A program made the position numbers and the translations under genes. A DNA stretch of 64,000 nt from Actinokineospora bangkokensis (GTDB lineage: Bacteria > Actinomycetota > Actinomycetes > Mycobacteriales > Pseudonocardiaceae): positions 85,378 to 149,377 of the forward strand of contig NZ_MKQR01000007.1 of assembly GCF_001940455.1 (NCBI RefSeq). The letters are read 5' to 3'. The notes under the pieces are model-generated. The model did no database searches, was not told where the DNA came from, and saw nothing but the letters and a program-made list of their open reading frames with translations. Of the stretch, positions 26,358-34,787 are shown piece after piece (the stretch's first letter is position 1; each line of letters opens with the position of its first letter).

Positions 26358-27216
26358 CGGCGGCGTCCGCTGGGTCGGTGGAGCCCGCCTCGTCGTCGTC
26401 CGGCCAGGCGATCGCCTGGTGGCGGCCCCGGCCACCGGTGCGCAGGACGCGGGCCAGCAGCAGGTTGAAGGCCAGCGACACCTCGCGCGCGCCCGGGGTG
26501 TGCCACTGGTGGATGGGCATGCACGCGCCCTGCGCCTGCTGCACCGCGAGCCGGTCCGGCAGGGCGACCGGCATCACCAGCGACCCGAAGTTCTCCCGCA
26601 GCTCCGCGATCCGGAACTGGTGCTCGTAGGAGTGCGTGCGCACCTTGTTCACCACCACCCCGAGCGGCACCAGGTTCGGGTTGTGCTCCTCGCGGGTCTG
26701 CTCGACGGCCTCGAACGCCCGCTGCGCGCCGGAGACCGCGTACAGGGTGGGCTCGGTCACCAGCAGCGCGCCCTGCGCGGCCACCAGCGCCGAGCGGGTC
26801 AACCGGCCCAGCGACGGCGGGCAGTCCATGAGCACCAGCTGGTAGGGCAGCTCGCCCTCGGCCAGCAGGTTCTCCAGCTCGGCCAGGGCGCGGCCCAGCT
26901 TCTCCAGCCTGCGCTGCCCGGGGTCGGGGTCGTTGAGCGCCTCCAGCTCCTCCGAGCCCACCATCACGTCGACCTCGTCGCTCCAGGCCGACGGGGCGAT
27001 GGCGGCGCGCAGCACCGCCGGGCGCGGGGTCTCCAGCACGTCGGCGAGGGTGGCCTCGGTCTCGGCGGGGTCGAGCGTGGCGGTCGCGTTGCACTGCGGG
27101 TCCAGGTCGACGACCAGGGTGCGCGCGCCCCGGCGGAGCGCGGCCGAGGCCAGGCCGAGCACCACCGTGGTCTTGCCGACGCCACCCTTGAGGCTGAGCA
27201 CTGCCACCGTTCGCAC
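26350..27216 (-). CDS. ParA/Soj-family ATPase
   Basis: 288-residue P-loop ATPase with the deviant Walker A motif LKGGVGKTT (signature K10, K15), VVDLDPQCNAT as Walker A' and VLMDCPPSLGRL. The family positions DNA, plasmids or protein complexes on membranes or nucleoid; no parB gene or parS-like site is adjacent, so it is an orphan ParA. The Asp/Pro-rich C-terminus (WPDDDEAGSTDPADAAGA) is unusual. On the minus strand TAAGGT lies 7 nt before the GTG start, fitting a leaderless mRNA. The gene is divergent from the methyltransferase gene and overlaps nei by 8 bp. Confidence 0.9.
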   Translation of the reverse strand: MRTVAVLSLKGGVGKTTVVLGLASAALRRGARTLVVDLDPQCNATATLDPAETEATLADVLETPRPAVLRAAIAPSAWSDEVDVMVGSEELEALNDPDPGQRRLEKLGRALAELENLLAEGELPYQLVLMDCPPSLGRLTRSALVAAQGALLVTEPTLYAVSGAQRAFEAVEQTREEHNPNLVPLGVVVNKVRTHSYEHQFRIAELRENFGSLVMPVALPDRLAVQQAQGACMPIHQWHTPGAREVSLAFNLLLARVLRTGGRGRHQAIAWPDDDEAGSTDPADAAGA

Positions 27217-27250
27217 GCCCTAGACCTTAGAGTCTCTAGAGTTCGTGTCC

Positions 27251-27952
27251 ATGCGACCGGATGCTGTTCGCCAGGTGCTCGACGCCGAGCTGTCCGCCGC
27301 CCGCGCGCGCCGGGGCGGCGCGCCGCTGGTGCTCGACGTCGGCGCGGGCAGCGGTGTGCTCGCGGTCTCCCTGGCCGCCGACGGGTGCGCGGTCACCGTC
27401 GTCGAGCCCAGCCCGAACGCGCTGGCCACGCTGCACCGGCGGGCCGCGGAGGCGGGCGTGGCCGACCGCATCACCGCCGTGCAGGCCGACAGCGACACCG
27501 TCGCCGACCACGTGCCCGGCGGGGGCGCCGACCTGGTGCTGGCGCACGGCCTGCTGGAGGTCGTCGACGACCCCGCCGCCACCGCGGCCGCCCTGGCCGG
27601 GGCGGTGGCCCCCGGCGGCGCGCTGTCGGTGGTGGTCGCCAACCGGTTCGCCGCCATCGTCCAGCGGGCCATGTCGGGCAAGGTCACCGCCGCTAGGGCG
27701 CTGCTGGACGACCCAGCCAGCCCGGGGGAGACCCTGCTGCGCCTGTTCGACGTCGACGGGCTCGGCGCGCTGCTCACCGGCGCGGGCCTGGAGGTCGAGC
27801 TGGTGCAGGGCCAGGGCGTGCTGTCGGACCTGGTCACCGGCGCGGTGCAGGAGGCGAACCGGGCGGGGCTGGCCGAGCTGGAGCTGGCCGCGGCCCGCGT
27901 GCCCCCGCTGCGCGACATCGCCACCCGGCTGCACGCCATCGCCCGGCGCTGA
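27251..27952 (+). CDS. Class I SAM-dependent methyltransferase
   Basis: 233 residues with a Rossmann methyltransferase fold: motif I VLDVGAGSGVLAVSLA near residue 27, acidic residue in VVEPSPNAL, motif II/III around GADLVLAHGLLEVVDDP and VAPGGALSVVVAN. It resembles the SmtA/CmoM type. Substrate is unknown. ATG 27251 was chosen because TAGAGT (27237-27242) lies 8 nt upstream, consistent with a leaderless or nearly leaderless transcript; GTG 27245 is the alternative. It shares a 34-bp divergent promoter region with the ParA gene, including the palindrome CTCTAGAG. Confidence 0.88.
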   Translation: MRPDAVRQVLDAELSAARARRGGAPLVLDVGAGSGVLAVSLAADGCAVTVVEPSPNALATLHRRAAEAGVADRITAVQADSDTVADHVPGGGADLVLAHGLLEVVDDPAATAAALAGAVAPGGALSVVVANRFAAIVQRAMSGKVTAARALLDDPASPGETLLRLFDVDGLGALLTGAGLEVELVQGQGVLSDLVTGAVQEANRAGLAELELAAARVPPLRDIATRLHAIARR

Positions 27953-27982
27953 CTGTCGGTCCGCTGTGGTTCCCTGTGGGGT

Positions 27983-29260
27983 GTGGGGCGCAGCGCTGAC
28001 CTGCCCAGGGGGCTGGTCGAGAAGTACCGGGCCGGGCCGGGCGGGTGGCCGGACGACACCGGCTGCCCGATGCTGCACGTCGACATGGACGCCTTCTACG
28101 CGTCGGTGGAGATCCGCGAGCGGCCCGAGCTGGCGGACCGGCCGGTGGTGGTCGGCGGGGTCGGGGTGCGCGGGGTGGTGTCCTCGGCCAACTACATCGC
28201 CCGCGAGTACGGCGTGCGCTCGGCGATGCCCACCGGCCAGGCGCGCAGGCTCTGCCCCACCGCGGTGTTCCTCCCGCCCACCTTCCCGCTCTACCAGGAG
28301 GTGTCCGCCGGGGTCCTGGCGATCTTCCGGGAGATCACCCCGCTGGTCGAGCCGCTGAGCCTGGACGAGGCGTTCCTCGACGTCTCCGGCGCGCTGCGCA
28401 GGCTGCGCACCACCCCGGCGGGCATCGGCGCGCTGGTCCGCCGCCGGGTGCGCGCCGAGCACGGCATCGTGTGCTCGGTGGGCGTGGGGCCGACGAAGTT
28501 CGTCGCCAAGCTCGCCTCCGGGCTGGCCAAGCCGGACGGGATGCTCGTGGTGCCCCGGTCCGAGGTGCTGGCGTTCCTGCACCCGCTGCCGGTCTCGGCG
28601 CTGTGGGGGGTGGGGAAGAAGACCGCGGAGAAGCTGCGCGACGTCGGCCTGGAGCGGGTCAGCGACGTCGCCGCCACCCCGCTGCCCCGGCTGCGGCGCA
28701 TGGTCGGCGTCGCCATGGCCGACCACCTGCACGCGCTCTCGCACGGCCACGACGACCGGGCCGTGGTGCCCGAGAGCGCGGAGAAGTCGATCGGCGCCGA
28801 GGAGACCTTCGAGACCGACCACTTCGACCGCGAGCTGCTGCGCCGCGAGCTGCTGCGGCTCGCGGAGCGGACGGCGGCGTCGCTGCGCGCCCGCGGCCTG
28901 CGCGGGCGCACGGTGGCGATCAAGGTCCGGTACAGCGACTTCACCACCATCTCCCGCAGCCGCACGCTGCCGGTGGCCACCGACGTCACCCAGGAGATCT
29001 TCCGCACCGCCGCGCAGCTGCTCGCCGAGCAGGCCCCGCCCGGCGCCGTGCGGCTGATCGGGGTGCGGGTCGAGCAGCTCGGCGCGGACGGCACCGAGCA
29101 GCTGGCCCTCGACGCCCCGGAGCAGGGGTGGCGCGAGGCCGACCAGGCCGCCGACAAGGCCAGGCTCAAGTTCGGCAGCGCCGCCATCCGCCCCGCCGCG
29201 CTGCTGGGCAAGGCGCCGGACCGCTCGGGCGCCACCGAACCGCGGCCCCCGCGCGGGTAG
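27983..29260 (+). CDS. dinB: DNA polymerase IV (Y-family)
   Basis: 425-residue translesion polymerase. Catalytic acidic residues are in HVDMDAFYASVE (around residue 34) and SLDEAFLDVS (around 125). The steric-gate region, the helix-hairpin-helix WGVGKKTAEKLRDVGL and the little-finger domain (about 260-375) are complete. A ~25-residue N-terminal extension precedes the catalytic core. The C-terminus (DRSGATEPRPPRG) does not show a clear beta-clamp-binding motif; the internal QLALD at about 376 could serve. No SOS box is seen upstream. A terminator overlaps the stop codon. Confidence 0.95.
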   Translation: MGRSADLPRGLVEKYRAGPGGWPDDTGCPMLHVDMDAFYASVEIRERPELADRPVVVGGVGVRGVVSSANYIAREYGVRSAMPTGQARRLCPTAVFLPPTFPLYQEVSAGVLAIFREITPLVEPLSLDEAFLDVSGALRRLRTTPAGIGALVRRRVRAEHGIVCSVGVGPTKFVAKLASGLAKPDGMLVVPRSEVLAFLHPLPVSALWGVGKKTAEKLRDVGLERVSDVAATPLPRLRRMVGVAMADHLHALSHGHDDRAVVPESAEKSIGAEETFETDHFDRELLRRELLRLAERTAASLRARGLRGRTVAIKVRYSDFTTISRSRTLPVATDVTQEIFRTAAQLLAEQAPPGAVRLIGVRVEQLGADGTEQLALDAPEQGWREADQAADKARLKFGSAAIRPAALLGKAPDRSGATEPRPPRG

Positions 29261-29288
29261 CGGTCGACCGGCCGCCACCCGCGCGGGG
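29247..29288 (+). terminator. Intrinsic terminator overlapping the dinB stop
   Basis: Perfect 12-bp inverted repeat CCCCGCGCGGGT / ACCCGCGCGGGG with a GC-rich 18-nt loop that can itself pair. The left arm covers the last dinB codons. Confidence 0.7.
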
Positions 29289-29346
29289 TGTTCCCGGGCC
29301 GCCCACCAGGCATGATCGCCCCGCCGCGAGAAGTTCCGCCGGACCT

Positions 29347-29373
29347 GGTTTGCCGCCCCACCCGTTCGGGTAA
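29347..29373 (+). promoter_or_regulatory. Sigma-F/B-type promoter for rsbW-sigF
   Basis: GGTTT (29347-29351), 16 nt, GGGTAA (29368-29373), the GGTTT-N15-17-GGGTA pattern of actinobacterial SigF/SigB promoters. It lies about 135 bp before rsbW and implies autoregulation of the sigma-F operon. Confidence 0.65.
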
Positions 29374-29516
29374 TAGGTCTCGGGCCTTGTCCCCCACGAG
29401 CCAACCGCTGTGGGGCGGGGTGGTGAAGGCACCGCGAGCGGTGTGCGTCCCGCCCCGTCCCACCACTTCGCCCGTGGCGGTACGGTCCGCGGGGACAACG
29501 GCGGCAGGAGGTAGGA

Positions 29517-29948
29517 GTGTCTGAGGTCGAAACCAGCCCGGTCGTCCGCACGCACGGGGTGCGGACCGTCGAGGTGAAGGTCTTCGCCGACGCCGAGCAG
29601 GTTCCCCTGGTGCGGTCGTTCGCCGCCGACGTGGCGATGCGCATGGACTTCGACCTCGACGCGATCGAGGACCTGCGGATGGCCGTCGACGAGGCCTGCT
29701 CGCTGCTCGTGCGCGCGGCCGCCCCCGGGGTCACCCTGGCGTGCGCGTTCGAGCCCGGCGACCAGCGGTTGGGCGTGCGCGCCAGCGTGGAGTCCGCCTC
29801 CGACGAGCCGCCCTCGGCCGACGCGATGGGCTGGCAGATCCTCACCGCGCTGGCCGCCGACGTCGACGAGCGGGTCGAGAGCACCGGGGCGGGCCACCGG
29901 CTCACCGTCGAGCTGACCTGCGGGCCGGACCGGAACGGCTCGCCGTGA
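29517..29948 (+). CDS. rsbW: Anti-sigma factor (RsbW/UsfX-like serine kinase)
   Basis: 143-residue HATPase_c protein. The ATP-binding N-box is DLRMAVDEACSLLV (around residue 60), and the rest follows RsbW folds. It should bind and inactivate the sigma factor encoded next to it and phosphorylate an anti-anti-sigma (STAS) partner. GTG with AGGAGG upstream. The stop overlaps the sigF start by 4 bp, the standard rsbW-sigF arrangement. The G-box glycines are degenerate (MGWQILTALAADV), as in mycobacterial UsfX, so kinase activity is less certain than binding. Confidence 0.9.
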   Translation: MSEVETSPVVRTHGVRTVEVKVFADAEQVPLVRSFAADVAMRMDFDLDAIEDLRMAVDEACSLLVRAAAPGVTLACAFEPGDQRLGVRASVESASDEPPSADAMGWQILTALAADVDERVESTGAGHRLTVELTCGPDRNGSP

Positions 29949-30730
29949 CCGGCCGCGGTGGTGAGGAGCGGCTCACCAAGGAGGAGCGCGACGCCCGGGA
30001 CGCGGCGCGCTTCCGGGAGCTGGCCGGGCTGGCGACCACCGACCCCCGGCACGCCGCGCTGCGCGGCGAGCTGGTGGCCGACCACATGGACCTGGCGCGC
30101 AACCTCGCCCGCAAGTTCGACCGGCGCGGCGACCAGCTCGAGGACCTGGTGCAGGTGGCCACCATCGGCCTGATCAAGGCGGTGGACCGGTTCGAGGCCG
30201 AGCGCGGCAACTTCTACGCCTTCGCCATCCCGACGATCATGGGTGAGCTGCGCAGGCACTTCCGGGACACCGGGTGGGCGGTGCGGGTGCCGCGCCAGCT
30301 CAAGGAGCTGCACGTCACCGTCGCCGCGGGCCGCAACGAGCTGAGCCAGCGGCTGGGCCGCTCGCCCAAGCCCAGCGAGCTGGCCGAGCACCTGGGCCTG
30401 TCGCTGGAGCAGGTCTACGAGGCGCTGGTGGCCAGCGCGGGCAAGCAGGGCACCTCGCTCGACGCCCGGCTGGCCGAGCCCTCCGGGGACCGGTTCGGCT
30501 ACGAGGACGAGCGGCTGGCGGAGGTGGACAACCGGCGCGCCCTCGGCCCGCTGCTGGCCGAGCTGCCCGAGCGCGAGCAGAAGATCATCGTGCTGCGGTT
30601 CTTCCGCGGCCTGAGCCAGGCCGACATCGCCCGCCGCGTCGGGGTCTCGCAGATGCAGGTCTCCCGGCTGCTGGCCAAGACGCTGGAGCGGCTGCGCGCC
30701 GCCCTCGGCGAGGACACCCTGGCGGGCTGA
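29945..30730 (+). CDS. sigF: RNA polymerase sigma factor of the SigF/SigB subfamily
   Basis: 261-residue group 3 sigma factor controlling stress or developmental genes. Region 2 contains NLARKFDRRGDQLEDLVQVA and FAIPTIMGELRRHFRDTGWA (diagnostic of the B/F/G family), region 3 is VRVPRQLKEL onward, and region 4.2 ends with QADIARRVGVSQMQVSRLLA. Coupled to rsbW by a GTGA overlap. The upstream promoter matches its own expected recognition sequence. A bidirectional terminator lies between it and whiD. Confidence 0.95.
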   Translation: MTGRGGEERLTKEERDARDAARFRELAGLATTDPRHAALRGELVADHMDLARNLARKFDRRGDQLEDLVQVATIGLIKAVDRFEAERGNFYAFAIPTIMGELRRHFRDTGWAVRVPRQLKELHVTVAAGRNELSQRLGRSPKPSELAEHLGLSLEQVYEALVASAGKQGTSLDARLAEPSGDRFGYEDERLAEVDNRRALGPLLAELPEREQKIIVLRFFRGLSQADIARRVGVSQMQVSRLLAKTLERLRAALGEDTLAG

Positions 30731-30763
30731 GCCGGTGACCGCGAGACAGCCGGGGACGTCCGC

Positions 30764-30795
30764 GGCCCTGGCCCCGCGCGAGCGGGACCAGGGCC
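30764..30795. terminator. Bidirectional terminator between sigF and the whiB-type gene
   Basis: GGCCCTGGCCCCGC / GCGGGACCAGGGCC, 13 of 14 bp paired with a 4-nt loop, in the 136-bp gap between two convergent genes. Confidence 0.7.
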
Positions 30796-30866
30796 GGGCG
30801 GTGCCCACGCCGCCGGGGCGCGGCCCCGTGGCGCCGGGCGGCGGGGCACCCGCCGTGCGGTCGGTC

Positions 30867-31166
30867 CTAGGAGACCACGCGCAGCGCCCGGCGGCGCTGG
30901 GCGATCAGGGTGCGGCGCTCGCCCTCGCCCATGGCGCCCCAGATGCCGTAGGGCTCCTGCACCGCCAGCGCGTGCTCGCGGCACTGCGCCAGCACCGGGC
31001 AGGCCCGGCAGATCTGCTTGGCGCGCTCCTCGCGGGCGTGCCTGGCCGGACCGCGCTCGGCGTCCGGGTGGAAGAACACGGTGCTGTCCACGCCCCGGCA
31101 GGACCCCTCGAGCTGCCACGCCCACTCGTCGGACACCGGCTTGGGCAGTCGGGTGATCTCGGCCAT
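30867..31166 (-). CDS. whiD: WhiB-family iron-sulfur regulator, WhiD/WhiB3 type
   Basis: 99 residues with four cluster cysteines C23, C53, C56 and C62 and the WhiB turn GIWGAM. The segments WAWQLEGSCRGVDSTVFFHP and EPYGIWGAM match the WhiD/WhiB3 subgroup, which senses redox/NO through a 4Fe-4S cluster and works with the primary sigma factor in development or redox balance. The usual G[VI]WGG has Ala for the last Gly. ATG with GGAGGGAG upstream. A sigma-F-type promoter about 55 bp upstream suggests control by the neighbouring sigma factor. Confidence 0.93.
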   Translation of the reverse strand: MAEITRLPKPVSDEWAWQLEGSCRGVDSTVFFHPDAERGPARHAREERAKQICRACPVLAQCREHALAVQEPYGIWGAMGEGERRTLIAQRRRALRVVS

Positions 31167-31219
31167 CGGGGCTCCCTCCTCATGTCCCCGCACCGCACCG
31201 CGGGGAGCGCGATCACGAC

Positions 31220-31246
31220 TTACCCCGGCCCCCGAAGGGCGAAACC
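31220..31246 (-). promoter_or_regulatory. Sigma-F/B-type promoter for the whiD-like gene
   Basis: On the minus strand GGTTT (31246-31242), 16 nt, GGGTAA (31225-31220): identical boxes and spacing to the rsbW-sigF promoter. The predicted start is ~45 nt ahead of the whiD ATG. Confidence 0.6.
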
Positions 31247-31355
31247 GGTCCGGTTGCGGCAGGATCCGGCGTCCGCCCGGAGGGTGGTCGGGGTCGGGCA
31301 GCACTACTGTCAGCAGCGAGCGGGCGGCGACCCGCAGGCACACGGAAGGATCGAC

Positions 31356-31667
31356 GTGGAGATCAACAGCGAGGGCACCGACCCGGTCGTGGTGGCCGTC
31401 ACCGGCGAGGTCGACCTGGCCACGGCGCCGCAGCTGGAGCAGGAGCTGGCCGACGCGCTGGCCACCCCCGGCGCCACCGGCGTGCGGGTGGACCTGTCCG
31501 GCGTGGAGTTCATGGACTCCGCCGGGCTGCGCGTCCTGGTCGCCGCGCTCAAGAGCGCCGAGGACGCGGGCCTCACCCTGACCCTGGCCGCCCCGCACGA
31601 GCGGGTGCGGCGGATCATCGAGATCACCGGTCTGTCCGAGGTGTTCGGCCTCGCGGGCAAGGCCTGA
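31356..31667 (+). CDS. STAS-domain anti-anti-sigma factor
   Basis: 103 residues forming one STAS domain. The phosphorylatable Ser is in VEFMDSAGLRVLVAAL (S56), the RsbV/SpoIIAA signature, and VVAVTGEVDLATAP marks the first strand. In the dephosphorylated form it should capture an RsbW-type anti-sigma factor and free its sigma factor. GTG with GGAAGGA 5 nt upstream. Followed by an HATPase gene and phosphatase genes on the same strand, so the module is complete. Confidence 0.92.
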   Translation: MEINSEGTDPVVVAVTGEVDLATAPQLEQELADALATPGATGVRVDLSGVEFMDSAGLRVLVAALKSAEDAGLTLTLAAPHERVRRIIEITGLSEVFGLAGKA

Positions 31668-31689
31668 GGCCCCCGGTGCCCGCCCGGGC

Positions 31690-31715
31690 GGTTCACCCCG
31701 CCCGCGCGGGGGTAC
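31690..31715 (+). promoter_or_regulatory. Sigma-F/B-like promoter ahead of the HATPase gene
   Basis: GGTTC (31690-31694), 15 nt, GGGTAC (31710-31715). One base off in the -35 and one base shorter spacing than the other two copies, so weaker evidence. Confidence 0.4.
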
Positions 31716-31848
31716 ACCACAGCGCGTGGACATGGGGCACGCCCGGCGGACGCCGGTTCTCGACAGGCAGGCGCTCACCCGCGAGCGCGTCGTGTGGTCC
31801 GGTCGCACCCGGCGCCCCGCGGCGCCGGGGTGGCAGGACCGGAGGGCG

Positions 31849-32328
31849 GTGGGTGCGGCGGTGAACGCGGTGGCGCCCGAGGGCGGTCGGGTCCGGCGGC
31901 TGGCGACGAGGTTGCCCGCCGCGGAGTCCTCCGTCGCCGAGGCCAGGGACTTCGTGGCGGCCGCCCTCGCCTCCTGGTCGGTGGCCAGGGGCCCGGCGGG
32001 CGACATCGTGCTCGCCGTCTCCGAGCTGGTCACCAACGCCGTCGAGCACGGCTGCGGCGAGGTGGACGTGCAGGTCACCCAGGTCGGCGACCGGGTCAGG
32101 CTGCGGGTGGGCGACCGGTCCGCCGGGGTGCCGGTGCGCCGCTCGCCATCACTGCTGTCCGAGCGCAGCCGCGGGCTGGTCATCGTCGAGGCGCTGAGCA
32201 CCGGGTGGGGCTACGAGGGCCTCGACGGCGGGCCGGGCACCGAGGGCGGCAAGTGGGTGTGGGCGGAGTTCGCCGTGCCCGCGCCCGTCGCCCCCGCCCA
32301 GGTCGCCGACGACCACGCCACCGCCTGA
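31849..32328 (+). CDS. RsbW-like ATP-binding regulator
   Basis: 159-residue HATPase_c protein: N-box DIVLAVSELVTNAVEHG (about 61-77), LRVGDRSAGVPV as the G1 region and RSRGLVIVEAL as G2, then a WVWAEF end strand. Such proteins are anti-sigma factors or STAS-protein kinases. The frame is open upstream to GTG 31726; GTG 31849 was chosen because GGAGG precedes it and family similarity starts ~20 residues later, but the start is uncertain. Which sigma factor it binds is unknown, since sigF has its own rsbW. Confidence 0.85.
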   Translation: MGAAVNAVAPEGGRVRRLATRLPAAESSVAEARDFVAAALASWSVARGPAGDIVLAVSELVTNAVEHGCGEVDVQVTQVGDRVRLRVGDRSAGVPVRRSPSLLSERSRGLVIVEALSTGWGYEGLDGGPGTEGGKWVWAEFAVPAPVAPAQVADDHATA

Positions 32329-32409
32329 CCCGCGCGACGCCCGCCCCCGCGCCCGGGTAGCAGTACGCTGGTACCACCTCCTGGCTTCGGAGGCGGAAGG
32401 CGTGGCGCG

Positions 32410-33747
32410 ATGACCCCCGGGACCACGGGTCCCGCCCTCGGCGGACCTGTCCCCCTGCTCGGCGCGACCGGCGCCGGGGACGACACCCCCCACCACCGGC
32501 TCGGTGAGGCCCAGCGGCGCGCCGAGTTCGCGGGCGAGGTGTCCACCGCCCTCGCGGGTTCGCTCAACGTCCGCCGCACCGTGCTGCGGCTGCTCGACCT
32601 CATCCGGCCCGCGCTCGCGGACTGGGCGCTCATCGTCATGCCGGACGCCAAGCTCGGCCGCCTCGTGCTGCACGGCGGCGCCGACCCCCGGACCTCCCGC
32701 ACCACCGCCCGCAACCCCGCCGAGGAGCTGGGCGTGGGCCGCATCCTGCGCTCGGGGCGCACCGAACTGCTGCACGTCGCCGTCGACGACGACACCGTCG
32801 ACGGCCTGGACAGCCTCATCCCCGACGACGACCTGCGCGCCGAGGCCACCGACCTGCGCCCCGCCGACGTGCTCGGCGTCGCCCTCACCGCCCGCGGCAG
32901 CCACCTCGGCGTGCTCGTCCTCGTGCGCGGCGCGGGCCGCGGCTTCCCCGTCGAGGACGTGGCGCTGGCCGAGCAGGTCGCCTCCCGCGCCGCGGTCGCC
33001 CTGGACTCCGCCCGCCTCTACGAGGACCGCTCGCGGGTCGCCTCGGTTCTCCAGGCGGGCCTGCGCCCGCCCGCGCTGCCCAGCGTCCCCGGGCTGCGGC
33101 TGGCGGCCCGGTTCCGCGCCGCCGCCGAGCACGTCGACATCGGCGGCGACTTCTACGACGCGCACGGCTCCGGCGACGACTGGCTGCTCGCGCTGGGCGA
33201 CGTCTGCGGCAAGGGGGTGGAGGCCGCGGTGCTCAACGGCCGCGCCCGGCAGAGCATCCGCACCGCCGTGCACTTCGACCGCTCGCCCGCGGCCGTGCTC
33301 GGCGCGCTCAACAGCGCCCTGTACGAGGAGGACTCCGACCGGTTCGTCACCGCCGTCTGCACCAGGGTGCGCCCCGGCCCGGACGGCGCGGACCTCACCG
33401 TGTCGGTCGCGGGGCACCCGGCGCCGCTGCTGCTGCGCGCCGACGGCACCCTGCGCGAGCTGGAGGTGGCGGGCATCGTGGCGGGTGTGCTGCCCTCCGC
33501 CGCCTTCACCGAGGTCCACGCCCGGCTCGACCCCGGCGACACGCTGCTGATGTTCACCGACGGCACCTACGAGGCCCGCGGCCAGCACGGCGTCTACGGC
33601 ATGGACCGGCTGAGGGCCCTGCTGCCGGTGTACGCCGGGGCCGGGCCCGAGGCGGTGTGCGAGGCCGTGGAGCAGGACGTGGTCGAGTTCCTCGGTGGCC
33701 GCCCGCATGACGACATGGCCCTGTTCGCCGTGTCGAGCGCGCCGTGA
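32410..33747 (+). CDS. GAF-PP2C serine phosphatase (RsbU/SpoIIE family)
   Basis: 445 residues. A GAF sensor (about 45-205) is followed by a PP2C phosphatase domain (about 215-445) with all metal-binding acidic motifs: GGDFYDA, GDVCGKGVEAA, FTDGTYEAR and PHDDMALF. It should dephosphorylate STAS proteins and so switch the sigma factor on when its GAF domain senses a signal. The stop overlaps the start of the cobalamin-binding gene by 4 bp, and that gene overlaps the second STAS gene, so the three form one tightly coupled signalling operon. Confidence 0.93.
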   Translation: MTPGTTGPALGGPVPLLGATGAGDDTPHHRLGEAQRRAEFAGEVSTALAGSLNVRRTVLRLLDLIRPALADWALIVMPDAKLGRLVLHGGADPRTSRTTARNPAEELGVGRILRSGRTELLHVAVDDDTVDGLDSLIPDDDLRAEATDLRPADVLGVALTARGSHLGVLVLVRGAGRGFPVEDVALAEQVASRAAVALDSARLYEDRSRVASVLQAGLRPPALPSVPGLRLAARFRAAAEHVDIGGDFYDAHGSGDDWLLALGDVCGKGVEAAVLNGRARQSIRTAVHFDRSPAAVLGALNSALYEEDSDRFVTAVCTRVRPGPDGADLTVSVAGHPAPLLLRADGTLRELEVAGIVAGVLPSAAFTEVHARLDPGDTLLMFTDGTYEARGQHGVYGMDRLRALLPVYAGAGPEAVCEAVEQDVVEFLGGRPHDDMALFAVSSAP

Positions 33748-34787
33748 CCGCCACCGGGGCCGACGCGCCCCCCGACGCCTTCGCCGCCGCGCTGGTCGCC
33801 GCCGACCTCGACGCCGCCACCGCCGCGGTGACCGCCCTGCTCGACGCGGGCACCGACCCGCTGGCGGTGCTGGTCGACGTGATCGGCCCGGCGCAGCGGC
33901 GCGCGGGCGACCGATGGCAGCGCGGGGAGTGGTCGGTCGCCCAGGAGCACGCCGCCACCGCCGTCGCCGTCGCGGCCACCGAGGTCGTCGCCCGGCGGGT
34001 CGCGCGGACCCCCGCCACCCGGGGCCGGGTGGTGGTCGCCTGCGCCGAGCGCGAGTGGCACGCGCTGGCCGCCTCCCTGGTCGGCTGCGCGCTGCGCACC
34101 GCGGGCTGGGAGGTCACCCAGCTCGGCGCCAGCACGTCCCCGCTGCGGCTGAGCCAGTACCTGCACGACCTGGGCCCGGACGCCACGGCGGTGAGCGCGT
34201 CGGTGCTGGGCGCGCTGCCCAACACCCGCCGGTTCATCGAGGCCTCGACCACCGCGGGCATCCCGGTCGTGGTGGGCGGGCCCGCCTTCGGCCCGGACGC
34301 CACCCGCGCGCTGGCCCTCGGCGCGACCGCCTGGGCCCCGGACGCCCGGACCGCCATCGATGTCGTGGCCGGGCTGCCGCTGGTGGTGCCCGCCGCGCCC
34401 CCGCTGCCCGCCGACGCCGTGGCCGAGCAGGCGGCGCTGGAGCTGTCCCACCAGCGGCTCGTGGTCGACCTCGCGGCCCGCTGGATGCCCGGGGCGGCGG
34501 TCACCGGCACCCCGCCGCTGCACGGCATCGCCGCGGTCGTCGGCGACGTGGTCGCGCAGGCCCTGCACGCGGTCTCGGCCGCGCTGCTCACCGGCGACCC
34601 GCGCCCGCTGCCCGCGATCCGCGGCTGGGCCCGGGAGCTGCTGGTCGCCCGCGGCGCCGACCCCGAGCTGGCCACCGCCCTGGGCGTCGAACTGGCCGCG
34701 GTGCTGCGCGAACACCCCCTCGCCCTGGACCTCGTCGAGCGCCACTGGTGCGGCGCGCCCCTCACGTCTGGACCGCAGCCCTCATGA
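33744..34787 (+). CDS. Cobalamin-binding (CarH-like sensor) protein in partner-switching operon
   Basis: 347 residues. Residues about 10-90 match the B12-binding four-helix module, and W58-x9-E68-H69 (in RWQRGEWSVAQEH) is the exact W...EH motif that contacts adenosylcobalamin in the CarH photoreceptor. Residues about 92-215 form the Rossmann B12 domain with E104-W-H106 (lower-ligand His of the ExHxx[GA] motif, Ala at the last position) and GGPAF. The last ~130 residues (about 220-347) are a helical domain I do not recognise; there is no MerR DNA-binding domain. Its position between PP2C and STAS genes, with overlaps on both sides, suggests a light- or cobalamin-responsive input to partner switching (inference). 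Confidence 0.85.
   Translation: MTATGADAPPDAFAAALVAADLDAATAAVTALLDAGTDPLAVLVDVIGPAQRRAGDRWQRGEWSVAQEHAATAVAVAATEVVARRVARTPATRGRVVVACAEREWHALAASLVGCALRTAGWEVTQLGASTSPLRLSQYLHDLGPDATAVSASVLGALPNTRRFIEASTTAGIPVVVGGPAFGPDATRALALGATAWAPDARTAIDVVAGLPLVVPAAPPLPADAVAEQAALELSHQRLVVDLAARWMPGAAVTGTPPLHGIAAVVGDVVAQALHAVSAALLTGDPRPLPAIRGWARELLVARGADPELATALGVELAAVLREHPLALDLVERHWCGAPLTSGPQPS

Noticed and set aside
27236-30808. 1190-codon frame on the minus strand across dinB, rsbW and sigF
   Set aside because: It spans several well-identified plus-strand genes and shows no domain; an artefact of absent stop codons at high GC.
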